Shown in pieces: positions 1 to 7,916 of a stretch of 56,750 bases of DNA. This stretch comes from Synechococcus sp. UW105. GTDB taxonomy: Bacteria > Cyanobacteriota > Cyanobacteriia > PCC-6307 > Cyanobiaceae. A program made the translations under genes and the position numbers. The DNA is taken from assembly GCF_900473935.1 (NCBI RefSeq), contig NZ_UCNN01000022.1:1-56750 (forward strand). Reading direction: 5' to 3'. Numbering within the stretch: position 1 is the stretch's first letter; every line of letters begins with the position of its first letter. The notes below the pieces were generated by a model. That model made no database searches. It was not told the DNA's origin and worked only from the letters and a program-made list of their open reading frames with translations.

Positions 1-26
1 CCGCTCCTGATGGGGCGGCTTTTTTT
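1..26 (+). terminator. Rho-independent terminator of an upstream gene
   Basis: A 7-bp stem (bases 1-7 with 12-18, one G-T pair, loop TGAT) is followed by C and a run of seven T. It must end a rightward gene lying left of the window. Another inverted repeat, GCGCAGCCA at 51-59 with TGGCTGCGC at 72-80, lies just past the mtnC stop and has no T-run. Confidence 0.75.
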
Positions 27-88
27 GTGCTTTCAGTCAAGGCGATGGCCGCGCAGCCATCACACATGGCCTGGCTGCGCAGTTCGCC

Positions 89-844
89 TCAGTTCGACAG
101 TTGTAGCTGTGAAAGCACTTCGTTGAGTGATCGGATCACGCAGTGATGGCCTGGATCCTGATCGGGGTTGTTGTCGCGAAGGCTAAATAGTGTCCTTAGT
201 CCTGCCTCCTCAGCCGCATCGCACTCCGCCTTGTTGTCGCTGATAAACGTGATCTGCTGGGAGCGAATGCCGAGCTGCTTTGCGATGTTGATGTAAGAGA
301 CGCTTGCCTTTTTGGGGCCAGTATGGGTGTCAAACCAAGCGCAGAATAGATCTCTGATATCTCCCTCTGGTGTGTATTGGTAGAGCAGTTTCTGGGCATT
401 GATGCTTCCAGATGAATACACGGCAAGCTTTAAGTCTGCCCTGTTCCAGCTGCGAAGTGCTTGCAGAGCCTCGGGGAAAAGTTCGGTTTGAAGAGCTCTA
501 TCTCGATATCCCTGTTCCCATATGCGTCCTTGCAGATCCTTCAGGCTGGTCGATTTCCTGTCGATGCTGATGAGGTGCTGAAAATAGTTGCTGATGGCTT
601 GGTGGGCCGTGTCTTCCTCTTCCGTTGGAGATTGCTGTAAGAGCTTTTGGCTTATTTCGTCTTGATCAATCCGCCATTCCTGCCAGGCTTCTGTGATGAC
701 AGCCTGCACTTCTTTGTTGTGTGCATGCAAGCTCAGGTAGGGATCCAGTTGCTTTTTCGCATAGGGGAATAGCACAGATGACACAAAGCTGATTGGGCAG
801 GTTGTGCCTTCAATATCGAGTAGTAGGTGCGTGGTTTGTGTCAT
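89..844 (-). CDS. mtnC: Acireductone synthase (enolase-phosphatase E1)
   Basis: 251 aa, HAD superfamily. In methionine salvage it enolises and dephosphorylates 2,3-diketo-5-methylthiopentyl-1-phosphate to the acireductone later used by MtnD. The N-terminal DIEGTT motif (residues 10-15) gives the Mg-binding and nucleophile Asp; SSGS (about 144-147), K178 and the ISDN segment (about 201-204) match the other HAD motifs. The length is normal for bacterial MtnC. Its ATG overlaps the mtnB TGA by four bases (ATGA), so the two are probably translationally coupled. It is the last gene of a leftward psaE-mutM-mtnB-mtnC run. The reaction partner mtnD is about 20 kb away in this window. Confidence 0.93.
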   Translation of the reverse strand: MTQTTHLLLDIEGTTCPISFVSSVLFPYAKKQLDPYLSLHAHNKEVQAVITEAWQEWRIDQDEISQKLLQQSPTEEEDTAHQAISNYFQHLISIDRKSTSLKDLQGRIWEQGYRDRALQTELFPEALQALRSWNRADLKLAVYSSGSINAQKLLYQYTPEGDIRDLFCAWFDTHTGPKKASVSYINIAKQLGIRSQQITFISDNKAECDAAEEAGLRTLFSLRDNNPDQDPGHHCVIRSLNEVLSQLQLSN

Positions 845-1506
845 CTCACCCTCAGTAACTGTTCTTTCCAGTACAGCTTCAGTAGGAACTCAAGGATTTC
901 AACATGACGCCTTGCTTCGTTCAATGTGTCGCCCCAAGCGTAAAGGCCATGACCAGCGACAAGCAGGCCATAGGGTGCATCGGCCAGCAAAGGTTCAGCA
1001 TGCTTGCACATCAACTTGAGGTCTTGATGATTGGCGATCACCGGTAGCTCAATGCAGGTGTTGTGGGTGGTGATGCCACGCAGGCCTTTCAGCATTTCCC
1101 ATCCCTCGAGAGTGACGAATCCCTTGCTGACTGCGTGTTTGGACACAACCGTTGCGTTTACCGAATGGGTATGCAGCACAGCACCACTGCCACATGTTTC
1201 GACAATGGTTAGGTGCATCAACGTTTCCGCACTCGCCTTCCCCAGGCCGCTTAGCACCTCTCCGTTGTGATTCACTTCGATCAGCATGTTTGCTTCGACT
1301 TTGCCCTTATCGACTCCACTTGGTGCCATCAGCAGGGTTGTTGGCTGCTTGTGCAGGACAACGCTGAAATTTCCGCCTGTGCCGTCGCACCATCCACGCC
1401 GGTGCAAATCCTGAATGGCTTCAATCAGATCCTGATGGGGCGTCACCACCGGCTGCGTCTCGCTTGCGATAGCCCTGATTGATCTCAGTGCTGACAGTTT
1501 GGGCAC
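841..1506 (-). CDS. mtnB: Methylthioribulose-1-phosphate dehydratase
   Basis: 221 aa, class II aldolase/adducin fold. It dehydrates 5-methylthioribulose-1-phosphate in the methionine salvage pathway, giving the substrate of MtnC. The metal ligands are visible as H112 and H114 (LHTHS) and H186 (GHGLYAWG). TGGNFS (about 43-48) is the substrate-binding Gly-rich loop. The start taken is GTG at 1506, which overlaps the end of mutM by 22 bases; a shorter start is possible because the first ~20 residues are not conserved-looking. It couples to mtnC by a four-base overlap. Confidence 0.92.
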   Translation of the reverse strand: MPKLSALRSIRAIASETQPVVTPHQDLIEAIQDLHRRGWCDGTGGNFSVVLHKQPTTLLMAPSGVDKGKVEANMLIEVNHNGEVLSGLGKASAETLMHLTIVETCGSGAVLHTHSVNATVVSKHAVSKGFVTLEGWEMLKGLRGITTHNTCIELPVIANHQDLKLMCKHAEPLLADAPYGLLVAGHGLYAWGDTLNEARRHVEILEFLLKLYWKEQLLRVR

Positions 1507-2351
1507 CAGTGGGTGCTTCTGCCCACCAGTTTCTCACGCTGGATCGGTGTGCCACAGACGTGGCAGGGCTTGCCTGTTCGCCTGTAGACAGCTGCCTGGC
1601 CTCCGTAGTTGCCATTCACGCCTTCTAAGTCTCGAAAATCGCTGAACGTGGTGCCGCCTGCACCGATGCTTTGTTGGAGTACGGCGGTCAAGCAGTCGCA
1701 AAGCCGATCGAGCTGCTCTCGGTTGAGTGAGCCGGCGGTGGTGTGAGGATCGATCCCTGCTGCAAAAAGGCTTTCATCGGCGTAGATATTGCCGGCTCCT
1801 GCCACAAGGCTCTGATCCAGTAACGCCGCTTTGATCGAACGGCTGCTGCCTTTCAGTCGTTGCTTTAAATAGCGTCCATTGAAGGAGTCGCTGAAGGGTT
1901 CCGGCCCTAGCTTCTTCAGCCCGGTGATGATTGCTTCAGCTGGCAACTCGGGGGGAACCCACCACATCTCGCCGAAGCTGCGCATGTCAATAAAGCGCAG
2001 TTCGTGACCGCTGGGGTCCCAGAAACGCACTCGTGTATGGCGGCAGGGCTCCTGCTGCTGTTCGCTATCCAGCCATAAAAACTGGCCTGTCATGCGCAGG
2101 TGCACGCCCCAAAGGCCTCGACTGGCGGTCTGGTCGCCATCGCTGTGGTCGTGCAGTTCGGCATAGAGGTATTTGCCGCGTCGGTGCCACCGACCGACCC
2201 ATGCTCCTCGGAGACCTTCTGCGAACACAGAAGATCCTCCGGGACTGGCAATGGCCCTGTCCCGGAGGATTTCAACATCGTGAATCTGAAACGAACTGAG
2301 ACGGTCTGCCAATCCGCGGCGAACCGTCTCAACTTCAGGCAGTTCTGGCAA
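1485..2351 (-). CDS. mutM: Formamidopyrimidine-DNA glycosylase
   Basis: 288 aa. It removes 8-oxoguanine and other oxidised purines from DNA and nicks the abasic site, which suits a phototroph exposed to reactive oxygen. The N-terminus MPELPEVE is diagnostic: Pro2 is the catalytic nucleophile and Glu3 the acid, so the start is fixed at the TTG codon 2351-2349 although no ATG is present. A C-terminal zinc finger is seen with Cys263, Cys266, Cys283 and Cys286. It begins five bases after the psaE stop, so it is likely co-transcribed from the psaE promoter. Confidence 0.95.
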   Translation of the reverse strand: MPELPEVETVRRGLADRLSSFQIHDVEILRDRAIASPGGSSVFAEGLRGAWVGRWHRRGKYLYAELHDHSDGDQTASRGLWGVHLRMTGQFLWLDSEQQQEPCRHTRVRFWDPSGHELRFIDMRSFGEMWWVPPELPAEAIITGLKKLGPEPFSDSFNGRYLKQRLKGSSRSIKAALLDQSLVAGAGNIYADESLFAAGIDPHTTAGSLNREQLDRLCDCLTAVLQQSIGAGGTTFSDFRDLEGVNGNYGGQAAVYRRTGKPCHVCGTPIQREKLVGRSTHWCPNCQH

Positions 2352-2356
2352 TGGCC

Positions 2357-2566
2357 TCAGGCCTTTTCCAGTTCAGCTTCAGCGAAGTTGTTGGTGTTGA
2401 TGCCACCTTCTGAGCCGGAGAGGCCGTTGTAGTTCACCTTTTCAAAGCGAACCACAACTGGGTAACGGATTCCGGATTTGTCGATTGAGGCCACAGTGCC
2501 CACATCGTTGAACCAGTAGGACTCAGGGCGCTTGATGCGCACCTTGTCACCTCGGGAGATCGCCAT
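2357..2566 (-). CDS. psaE: Photosystem I reaction center subunit IV (PsaE)
   Basis: 69 aa. PsaE is a small stromal/cytoplasmic-side subunit of photosystem I with an SH3-like fold that helps dock ferredoxin and supports cyclic electron flow. The start [18 protein letters not shown] is the typical PsaE beginning, with YWFNDVG and YPVVVRF following. The reading frame is open for 31 further codons upstream, but the ATG at 2566 matches the family length. It is divergent from the unknown gene starting at 2638, leaving only 71 bases between the start codons, so the promoter of this strongly expressed gene must lie in or overlap the neighbour's 5' end. Confidence 0.96.
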   Translation of the reverse strand: MAISRGDKVRIKRPESYWFNDVGTVASIDKSGIRYPVVVRFEKVNYNGLSGSEGGINTNNFAEAELEKA

Positions 2567-2637
2567 CGCTGCGCAGGAACGGGATGCAATGGGACGATAT
2601 CTCCGGGCGGGTGCTCCCACGCCGTGAGCGTCACACA

Positions 2638-3723
2638 ATGTCGTTCGCCGTGGCAGCATCCAGCTCCCTCTCTGATGCCGCTGTGAGTTCCAGTCTCAGT
2701 CCTGAGCCCCCCATGCTGCAGATGGATCTCCCTGATCCTGAGCGGGATGACATCAGCACGCTGGAGTTCCTTGAGCAGCTGGACCAGGCCTGGGCAGTCT
2801 GTGATCGGTTCGACCTCCAGACCGAGATCCTCAGGGGGCGCATCCTCAAGGCGGTTCGCGATCGTGAGAAACGCGGTGGCGAAGGTCGTGGTGCTGGCTT
2901 TCTGCAGTGGTTGCGCGAGCGTGAAATCAGCAAGACCCGTGCCTACAGCCTGATCCAGCTTGCTGAATCCGCCGAAGATCTGGTCGGGGGCGGCATGCTC
3001 GATCAAGAGAGTGTGAACCATTTCTCCAAGCGGGCCTTCCTTGAAACGGCGCAGGCGGCCCCGGAAGTGCAGCTGATGATTTCAGAAGCTGCCAATGAGG
3101 GCCAGGAGATCACGCGCAAGCAGGTGCGGAGGCTGACCGATGAATTCACGGCGGCGACCAGTCCTCTGCTGCCCGAGGAGATTCGCGAGCGTACCCAGCA
3201 AAATCTGTTGCCACCCAGAGTGGTGGCTCCGCTCGTGAAGGAGCTCGCAAAGCTGCCAGAACTGCAGCAGGAGGATCTGCGCAAGGTGCTGCGCGATGAG
3301 CCTGAACTCGACCGGATCAAGGATGTCACCAGTACAGCTCGTTGGATCACGAAGGCCACCGAGAGTGGTGTGGCCGTGCGTGCTTTCCAGCAGGGGGAGC
3401 TGGACCTTGAGAAGGCCATGCAGGAGGCGCAGCGCCTGGATGCCCTTGGATTGCTGGCCGATGCCGTTGGCCAGGCCCAAGCGCTTGAGTCGGCGGTTCT
3501 CAAGTTGCATACCTCCTGGCGTCGGTTGGGGGGGCTGCAGGAGCGTCTGTGGGTCGAAAGCGGCAGCAGCACTCCTTACCTGCGCGATGTGCTCTCGGCG
3601 CTGCAGAGCTTGAGTGGCGCGACCATGCGGGTCTCGTTAGGTGAACTGGCCGGTGGCAAGCGGGTGCGATTGCAATTGGTTGAGGAGTCGCCAGAGCAGC
3701 TGGAATCGCCGTTGGTCCCCTAG
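2638..3723 (+). CDS. Conserved hypothetical protein with ParB/KorB-like helical region
   Basis: 361 aa from the ATG at 2638 (an in-frame ATG at 2584 would add 18 residues and run into the psaE upstream region). I do not recognise a named family. The middle (roughly residues 75-170) is predicted helical and charged: a [12 protein letters not shown] segment followed by [13 protein letters not shown] resembles the helix-turn-helix region of ParB/KorB/Noc-like DNA-binding proteins. The rest is rich in Leu, Glu and Arg and may include coiled coil (about 215-290). There is no signal peptide or membrane segment. DNA binding is an inference. It sits between psaE and recQ. Confidence 0.75.
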   Translation: MSFAVAASSSLSDAAVSSSLSPEPPMLQMDLPDPERDDISTLEFLEQLDQAWAVCDRFDLQTEILRGRILKAVRDREKRGGEGRGAGFLQWLREREISKTRAYSLIQLAESAEDLVGGGMLDQESVNHFSKRAFLETAQAAPEVQLMISEAANEGQEITRKQVRRLTDEFTAATSPLLPEEIRERTQQNLLPPRVVAPLVKELAKLPELQQEDLRKVLRDEPELDRIKDVTSTARWITKATESGVAVRAFQQGELDLEKAMQEAQRLDALGLLADAVGQAQALESAVLKLHTSWRRLGGLQERLWVESGSSTPYLRDVLSALQSLSGATMRVSLGELAGGKRVRLQLVEESPEQLESPLVP

Positions 3724-3765
3724 ATGTAGTGGCCGTTAAGCTGAGGGCCCTATCGCTGGTGTGGT

Positions 3766-5244
3766 TTGGATCCGCTGCTGGCGACGCTGCATGACCACTA
3801 CGGCTGGGATGATTTTCGGACCGGCCAGCGGCCGGTGATCGAAGCCCTCTTGGCTGGCAGGGATGCGCTGGCTGTGCTCCCCACCGGTGGTGGTAAATCG
3901 CTTTGCTATCAGCTGCCGGCACTCGTCAAGCAGGGGTTGGTGCTGGTGATTTCACCACTGGTCGCCTTGATGGAGGATCAGGTTCGACAACTCCGCAGTC
4001 GTGACATTCCTGCCGCCTGTCTGCATGCGGGGTTACTGCCGGAGCATCGCCAACAGGTCTGTCGTGCTTTGGTGGAAGGCGAGCTCCGCTTGCTCTATCT
4101 CGCCCCAGAACGGCTTCAGTCGGCGCAGATCCGGGAGCTTATCGCCAAGACGCATGCCCAAGGTCGGCTTGTGGCGCTGGCCGTGGATGAAGCCCATTGC
4201 ATCAGTGCCTGGGGGCATGATTTCCGCCCCGACTATCGACGTCTGGGCGACGTTCGTGCCCTGTGTGAGGGTGTGCCAGTGGTGGCGCTCAGCGCGACCG
4301 CTGCGCCGCGGGTGCGAGCCGACATCCTTCGCCTGCTCGATCTCCAGCGTCCTCTGGTGCAGGTGGCTTCCGCCCAGCGGGACAATCTTCATTACGTCAT
4401 GCGCCGACGTCCCAAGGATCCGTTGGATCAAGTGCTGAAAGCGCTGGACAACTCCCGTGGTGCCTCGTTGATCTACGCACGCACCAGGCGATCGGTGGAG
4501 CGCTGGGCCGTTCGCCTGGAGGCCAATGGGGTTGAGGCGATCCCCTATCACGCCGGTTTGGACCCCGGGCGGCGTCAGCAAGCGCTTTGCCACTTCCTGG
4601 AGGCCGAGAGGCCTGTGCTGGTGGCCACGGTGGCCTTCGGTATGGGCGTTGATCGAGGTGATGTGGGGCTTGTGCTCCATCTCGATCTGCCGGCAACCCC
4701 CGAGGGGTACCTCCAGGAATCTGGCCGGGCCGGCCGTGATGGCCATCCTGCTCAGTGCATCGTGCTGTTCTCTCCGGGTGATCGCACCAGCCTCGGTTGG
4801 GCGATGCAGGCTTCATTGCGCCACGCGTCGGCCGATCAGCAGGCAGACCGCAGTCGCGTGGAACTGGCGCAGCAGCAGTTGCGACGGATGGAAGCCGTGG
4901 CGGAAGGTGAGATGTGCCGCCAGCAGGCGTTATTGCTAGCGGTCGGCGAACTGGCTGCGCCCTGCGGTCGTTGTGACCGATGTCAGGAGAGCCTCCCTCG
5001 TCATGATTGGTCGGAAGCGGCTCTCGCCGTGCTTCAGGCCTTGGAGAAAGACCATGGCACTGATCTCCGCAGCCTCAGTGACACTCTTGCCGAGGTTGAA
5101 CCTCTGCGCTGGGGATGGTTGACCAGGCGGATGGTCCAGGAAGAGTTGATCAGCGAGAGCAATGACGGGGCCCAGAGGCTGTTCTTAAGGGACAGCGGTC
5201 GACGATTTCTGCGCCAGCCTTGGCCGCTGCACTATGTCGCCTGA
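3766..5244 (+). CDS. recQ: ATP-dependent DNA helicase RecQ
   Basis: 492 aa, superfamily 2 3'-5' DNA helicase for recombination and fork repair. Walker A LPTGGGKS is at about 38-45, motif Ia near 63-70, and DEAHCISAWGHDFR at about 141-154 combines motif II with the RecQ aromatic loop. Motif VI is ESGRAGRDG. The C-terminal part keeps the zinc-binding cysteines (CRQQ then CGRCDRCQ) but the protein ends soon after, so the HRDC domain of E. coli RecQ is missing and the winged-helix region is short; this is common in small cyanobacteria. The start taken is TTG at 3766, since nothing upstream in frame is better. Confidence 0.92.
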   Translation: MDPLLATLHDHYGWDDFRTGQRPVIEALLAGRDALAVLPTGGGKSLCYQLPALVKQGLVLVISPLVALMEDQVRQLRSRDIPAACLHAGLLPEHRQQVCRALVEGELRLLYLAPERLQSAQIRELIAKTHAQGRLVALAVDEAHCISAWGHDFRPDYRRLGDVRALCEGVPVVALSATAAPRVRADILRLLDLQRPLVQVASAQRDNLHYVMRRRPKDPLDQVLKALDNSRGASLIYARTRRSVERWAVRLEANGVEAIPYHAGLDPGRRQQALCHFLEAERPVLVATVAFGMGVDRGDVGLVLHLDLPATPEGYLQESGRAGRDGHPAQCIVLFSPGDRTSLGWAMQASLRHASADQQADRSRVELAQQQLRRMEAVAEGEMCRQQALLLAVGELAAPCGRCDRCQESLPRHDWSEAALAVLQALEKDHGTDLRSLSDTLAEVEPLRWGWLTRRMVQEELISESNDGAQRLFLRDSGRRFLRQPWPLHYVA

Positions 5245-5263
5245 GGGCAGGCTGTCTCAGGCG
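5238..5263. terminator. Hairpin over the convergent recQ/LysM stop codons
   Basis: A perfect 8-bp inverted repeat, CGCCTGAG (5238-5245) and CTCAGGCG (5256-5263), contains the TGA of recQ in one arm and the stop of the leftward LysM gene in the other. There is no T-run on either side, so it is a candidate bidirectional terminator or 3'-end stabiliser. Confidence 0.45.
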
Positions 5264-6357
5264 CCGCTTCCCTGGCGGCATCGGTCCTTGACAAGATCCT
5301 GCTCGTAGTTGCTTTGGGGTGCATTCCAGGTTTTCCAGGCGCCATTAGCTCCGGTGACGTTGATCTTGCGCGCTCCGCAGTTCACAGCGATGTACAAGGG
5401 CTTGCCGTCAGCATTGAGGGTTGGGGCTACATCACTGCCCGCCATGGTCTGCCAGTTGCTCCAGTCCACTTTCAGTGGGCCGTAGCTGCGCCAGTCGGCC
5501 TGATTGGGGGCTACCGATGCAGCTGGTTTGGTAGAGGCCTTGGCGATGAGGTCGGATTTGCTGGCTGTGGTGGCCGGTTGCACAGCAGCGTTGGGGGTGG
5601 CGCTGGTGATGGAGGCCTCTTCGACGGAAGAGGAGCTCGCTGTTTCCCTGGCAGAGGTGAGCTCATCCCGCGCTGGAGCTACGCCGGTGCTGATGGCTTC
5701 GTTGCTGGTGGCGTTGTTGTTGCTGGGGCTGGGTTCGATCACCGACTGGGTGCTGAGGCTGGTGGCAGCCTCAGAGGGTGCCTGTCTGAGCAGCAGCTTG
5801 GTGCCCACCTTCACCTTGTTGGGATCAGTGAGGCCATTGATGTCCACCAGGGAGGCAACCGGAACTTCGTAAGCCTTGGCGATTTGGGTCAGGGTTTGGC
5901 CGCGGGCAATCGTGTGGCTGTTGGCGTTCGGAACCGGATTGACCGGCACAGGTTTGGTTTTGGCTGCTTTCGGTTGGGGCAGTACCGCATTGCTGGGCAG
6001 CCGGAGCCGTTGGCCCACCTCAACATGGTTGGCATCGCGGAGATGGTTGAGGGTGATCAGATCTCTTTCGCTGACGCGATAACGGCTGGCAATTGTGCTC
6101 AGGCTTTCGCCACGGGCCACGGTGTGACGGCCGGCTCCAGCTGTGACCCTTGGGCCCGGCACCCTGAGGCGTTGCCCTGCTTCAACATGATTGGAGTTGC
6201 GCAATCCGTTCAAACGCATCAGCGATCCCACCGACACCCCGTAACGGTCGGCAATGTCGGAAAGGGTGTCTCCACTTCGCACCGTGACAGTGCCGCTGAG
6301 GGCCTGAAGCGGCATCAAGGCCGACAGGGCCAGGGCTGCAAACAGGGCTCGGCGCAT
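5257..6357 (-). CDS. Secreted protein with three LysM domains
   Basis: 366 aa from the ATG at 6357, preceded by an AGAGGA ribosome site; a TTG seven codons upstream is less likely. A signal peptide (residues 1-21, cut near LQALSG) is followed by three LysM repeats at about 24-67, 78-121 and 148-191, each with the GDTL/GESL/GQTL and GQRL/GTKL signatures, so it should bind peptidoglycan in the periplasm. A Ser/Thr/Ala-rich linker (about 195-285) leads to an unrecognised ~75-residue C-terminal domain (WRSYGPLKVDWSNW onward) with two Cys that could form a disulfide. No catalytic domain is seen, so it may be an adaptor or a cell-wall-bound structural protein. Confidence 0.88.
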   Translation of the reverse strand: MRRALFAALALSALMPLQALSGTVTVRSGDTLSDIADRYGVSVGSLMRLNGLRNSNHVEAGQRLRVPGPRVTAGAGRHTVARGESLSTIASRYRVSERDLITLNHLRDANHVEVGQRLRLPSNAVLPQPKAAKTKPVPVNPVPNANSHTIARGQTLTQIAKAYEVPVASLVDINGLTDPNKVKVGTKLLLRQAPSEAATSLSTQSVIEPSPSNNNATSNEAISTGVAPARDELTSARETASSSSVEEASITSATPNAAVQPATTASKSDLIAKASTKPAASVAPNQADWRSYGPLKVDWSNWQTMAGSDVAPTLNADGKPLYIAVNCGARKINVTGANGAWKTWNAPQSNYEQDLVKDRCRQGSGA

Positions 6358-6414
6358 GTTTTTATTTCCTCTCGGCAAACCATAAGGTGATTCAGCAAGG
6401 GCGCCAGTCCCGAT

Positions 6415-7815
6415 TCAGCCAAGGATGCGTCGCATCAGATCCCGACCAAGCCGGTAGGGGGGGTAGCGCAGGCGCAGATCGAGGAAAAATGGCCGTCTCA
6501 ACACTGAGCGTTCGTGGGAGAAGGTGCGGAAGCCTGCTTCGCCGTGGTAGCTGCCCATCCCACTGGGCCCCACGCCTCCGAAGGGCAGGTCTGGAATGCC
6601 CACGTGCATCACCACGTCGTTAAAACACACACCGCCTGAACTGGTGCCCATCAGCAGCTCGTTCTGCTGTTGCTGCTTTCCGCCAAAGAGATAGAGGGCC
6701 AAGGGTTTGGGCAGGCGGCGGATCCGTTCCATCGCCATGGCCAGATCGCGAACGGCGATCAGCGGTAGCAGCGGTCCGAACAGTTCTTCTTGCATCAACG
6801 GATCTTCAAGCGTGTCCACCGTCAGCACGGTTGGGGCGATTCGCCGGCTGTTGGCATCGCTTTCGCCGCCGATCAGGACCTGGCCATTGGCACGGGCTCC
6901 ATCGAGAAGAGCCTCCAGCCGTTGATACTGACGGTCGTTGATGATCCGGCCGAGGTCGCTTGATCCCACTGGATCCGTTCCATAGAGATCGACTCGGGCC
7001 GCTGCAAGGGCTTTGACCAGGGGATCCCGCAGGCTGTCTTCAACCAATAGGTAGTCGGGGGCGATGCAGGTCTGGCCTGCATTCAGCCCTTTCCCCCAGA
7101 TCAATCGTCGTGCTGTGACGGCGAGATCCGCACCTGGCAGCACGATCGCGGGGCTCTTGCCGCCCAGCTCCAGGGTGACCGGTGTGAGATGCCGTGCGGC
7201 TCCAGCCATCACCTTGGCACCAATGTTGCCTCCGCCAGTGAAGAAGATGTGGTCATAGCCCTGATCCACCAGGGCAGCTGCTGTGGACCCGTCGCCTTGC
7301 ACCACCCGCACCACCTCAGGGTCAAAGGCGCTGCCAAGCAGCCGCTCGATGAGGTCAGCTGTGGCTGGAGCCTGCTCTGAGGGCTTGACCACGGCGGTGT
7401 TGCCTGCCGCAAGGGCGCTGATCAGTGGTTGCAGGGTGAGATGGAAGGGATAGTTCCAGGGGCCAATGATCAGAACGCAGCCAAGGGGTTCGCGGATGAC
7501 TTCGGCCCTGCCCGGTTGCAGCGGTAGCGGGACCGGAACCCGGCGTGGGCGCATCCAGCGGCGCAGTTGCGTGTCACAGAGCCGCAGCTCTTGCCGCAGG
7601 GCCAGCACCTCCACCATCCCTTCCGTTGTGGGTTTGCCCAGATCTGCCCGCAGGGCCTCGAGGATCTCGCCCTCGTGTTGATCGAGCAGGGCGCGCATCG
7701 TCTGCAATTGTTTGCGACGCCAGGCTTCCCCGCGGGTTGCACCATGGGCGACCGGCCCTCGAAGCGAAGGCAAGTCCGGCAAGCTCTGGGGTGCAGGCGG
7801 TGAACTGAGCGTCAT
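6415..7815 (-). CDS. Aldehyde dehydrogenase, NAD(P)-dependent (ALDH3/fatty aldehyde type)
   Basis: 466 aa from the ATG at 7815 (a TTG ten codons upstream also opens the frame). It oxidises an aldehyde to its carboxylate. The family signatures are present: GPWNYPF (cofactor loop), LELGGKSP with the general-base Glu, and NAGQTCIAPDY with the catalytic Cys. The length and C-terminal RYPPY segment resemble class 3 ALDHs that act on medium- or long-chain aldehydes; cyanobacteria use such an enzyme to return fatty aldehydes to fatty acids. The precise substrate cannot be read from sequence. It is divergent from the GH13 gene at 7917. Confidence 0.9.
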   Translation of the reverse strand: MTLSSPPAPQSLPDLPSLRGPVAHGATRGEAWRRKQLQTMRALLDQHEGEILEALRADLGKPTTEGMVEVLALRQELRLCDTQLRRWMRPRRVPVPLPLQPGRAEVIREPLGCVLIIGPWNYPFHLTLQPLISALAAGNTAVVKPSEQAPATADLIERLLGSAFDPEVVRVVQGDGSTAAALVDQGYDHIFFTGGGNIGAKVMAGAARHLTPVTLELGGKSPAIVLPGADLAVTARRLIWGKGLNAGQTCIAPDYLLVEDSLRDPLVKALAAARVDLYGTDPVGSSDLGRIINDRQYQRLEALLDGARANGQVLIGGESDANSRRIAPTVLTVDTLEDPLMQEELFGPLLPLIAVRDLAMAMERIRRLPKPLALYLFGGKQQQQNELLMGTSSGGVCFNDVVMHVGIPDLPFGGVGPSGMGSYHGEAGFRTFSHERSVLRRPFFLDLRLRYPPYRLGRDLMRRILG

Positions 7816-7916
7816 GGGCAAACCGTTACGGCGCCATGCTGGCAATTCATCCGGGCGAAAGGGCTGACGTCGGTCTGATCCGGGTCTAGCTATGGGATTG
7901 GCTAACGCAGAACGGA

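Noticed and set aside
5314..6390. A 358-codon frame antisense to the LysM gene
   Set aside because: The LysM repeats on the other strand are unmistakable; the antisense translation is low-complexity Gly/Arg/His without domain signals.
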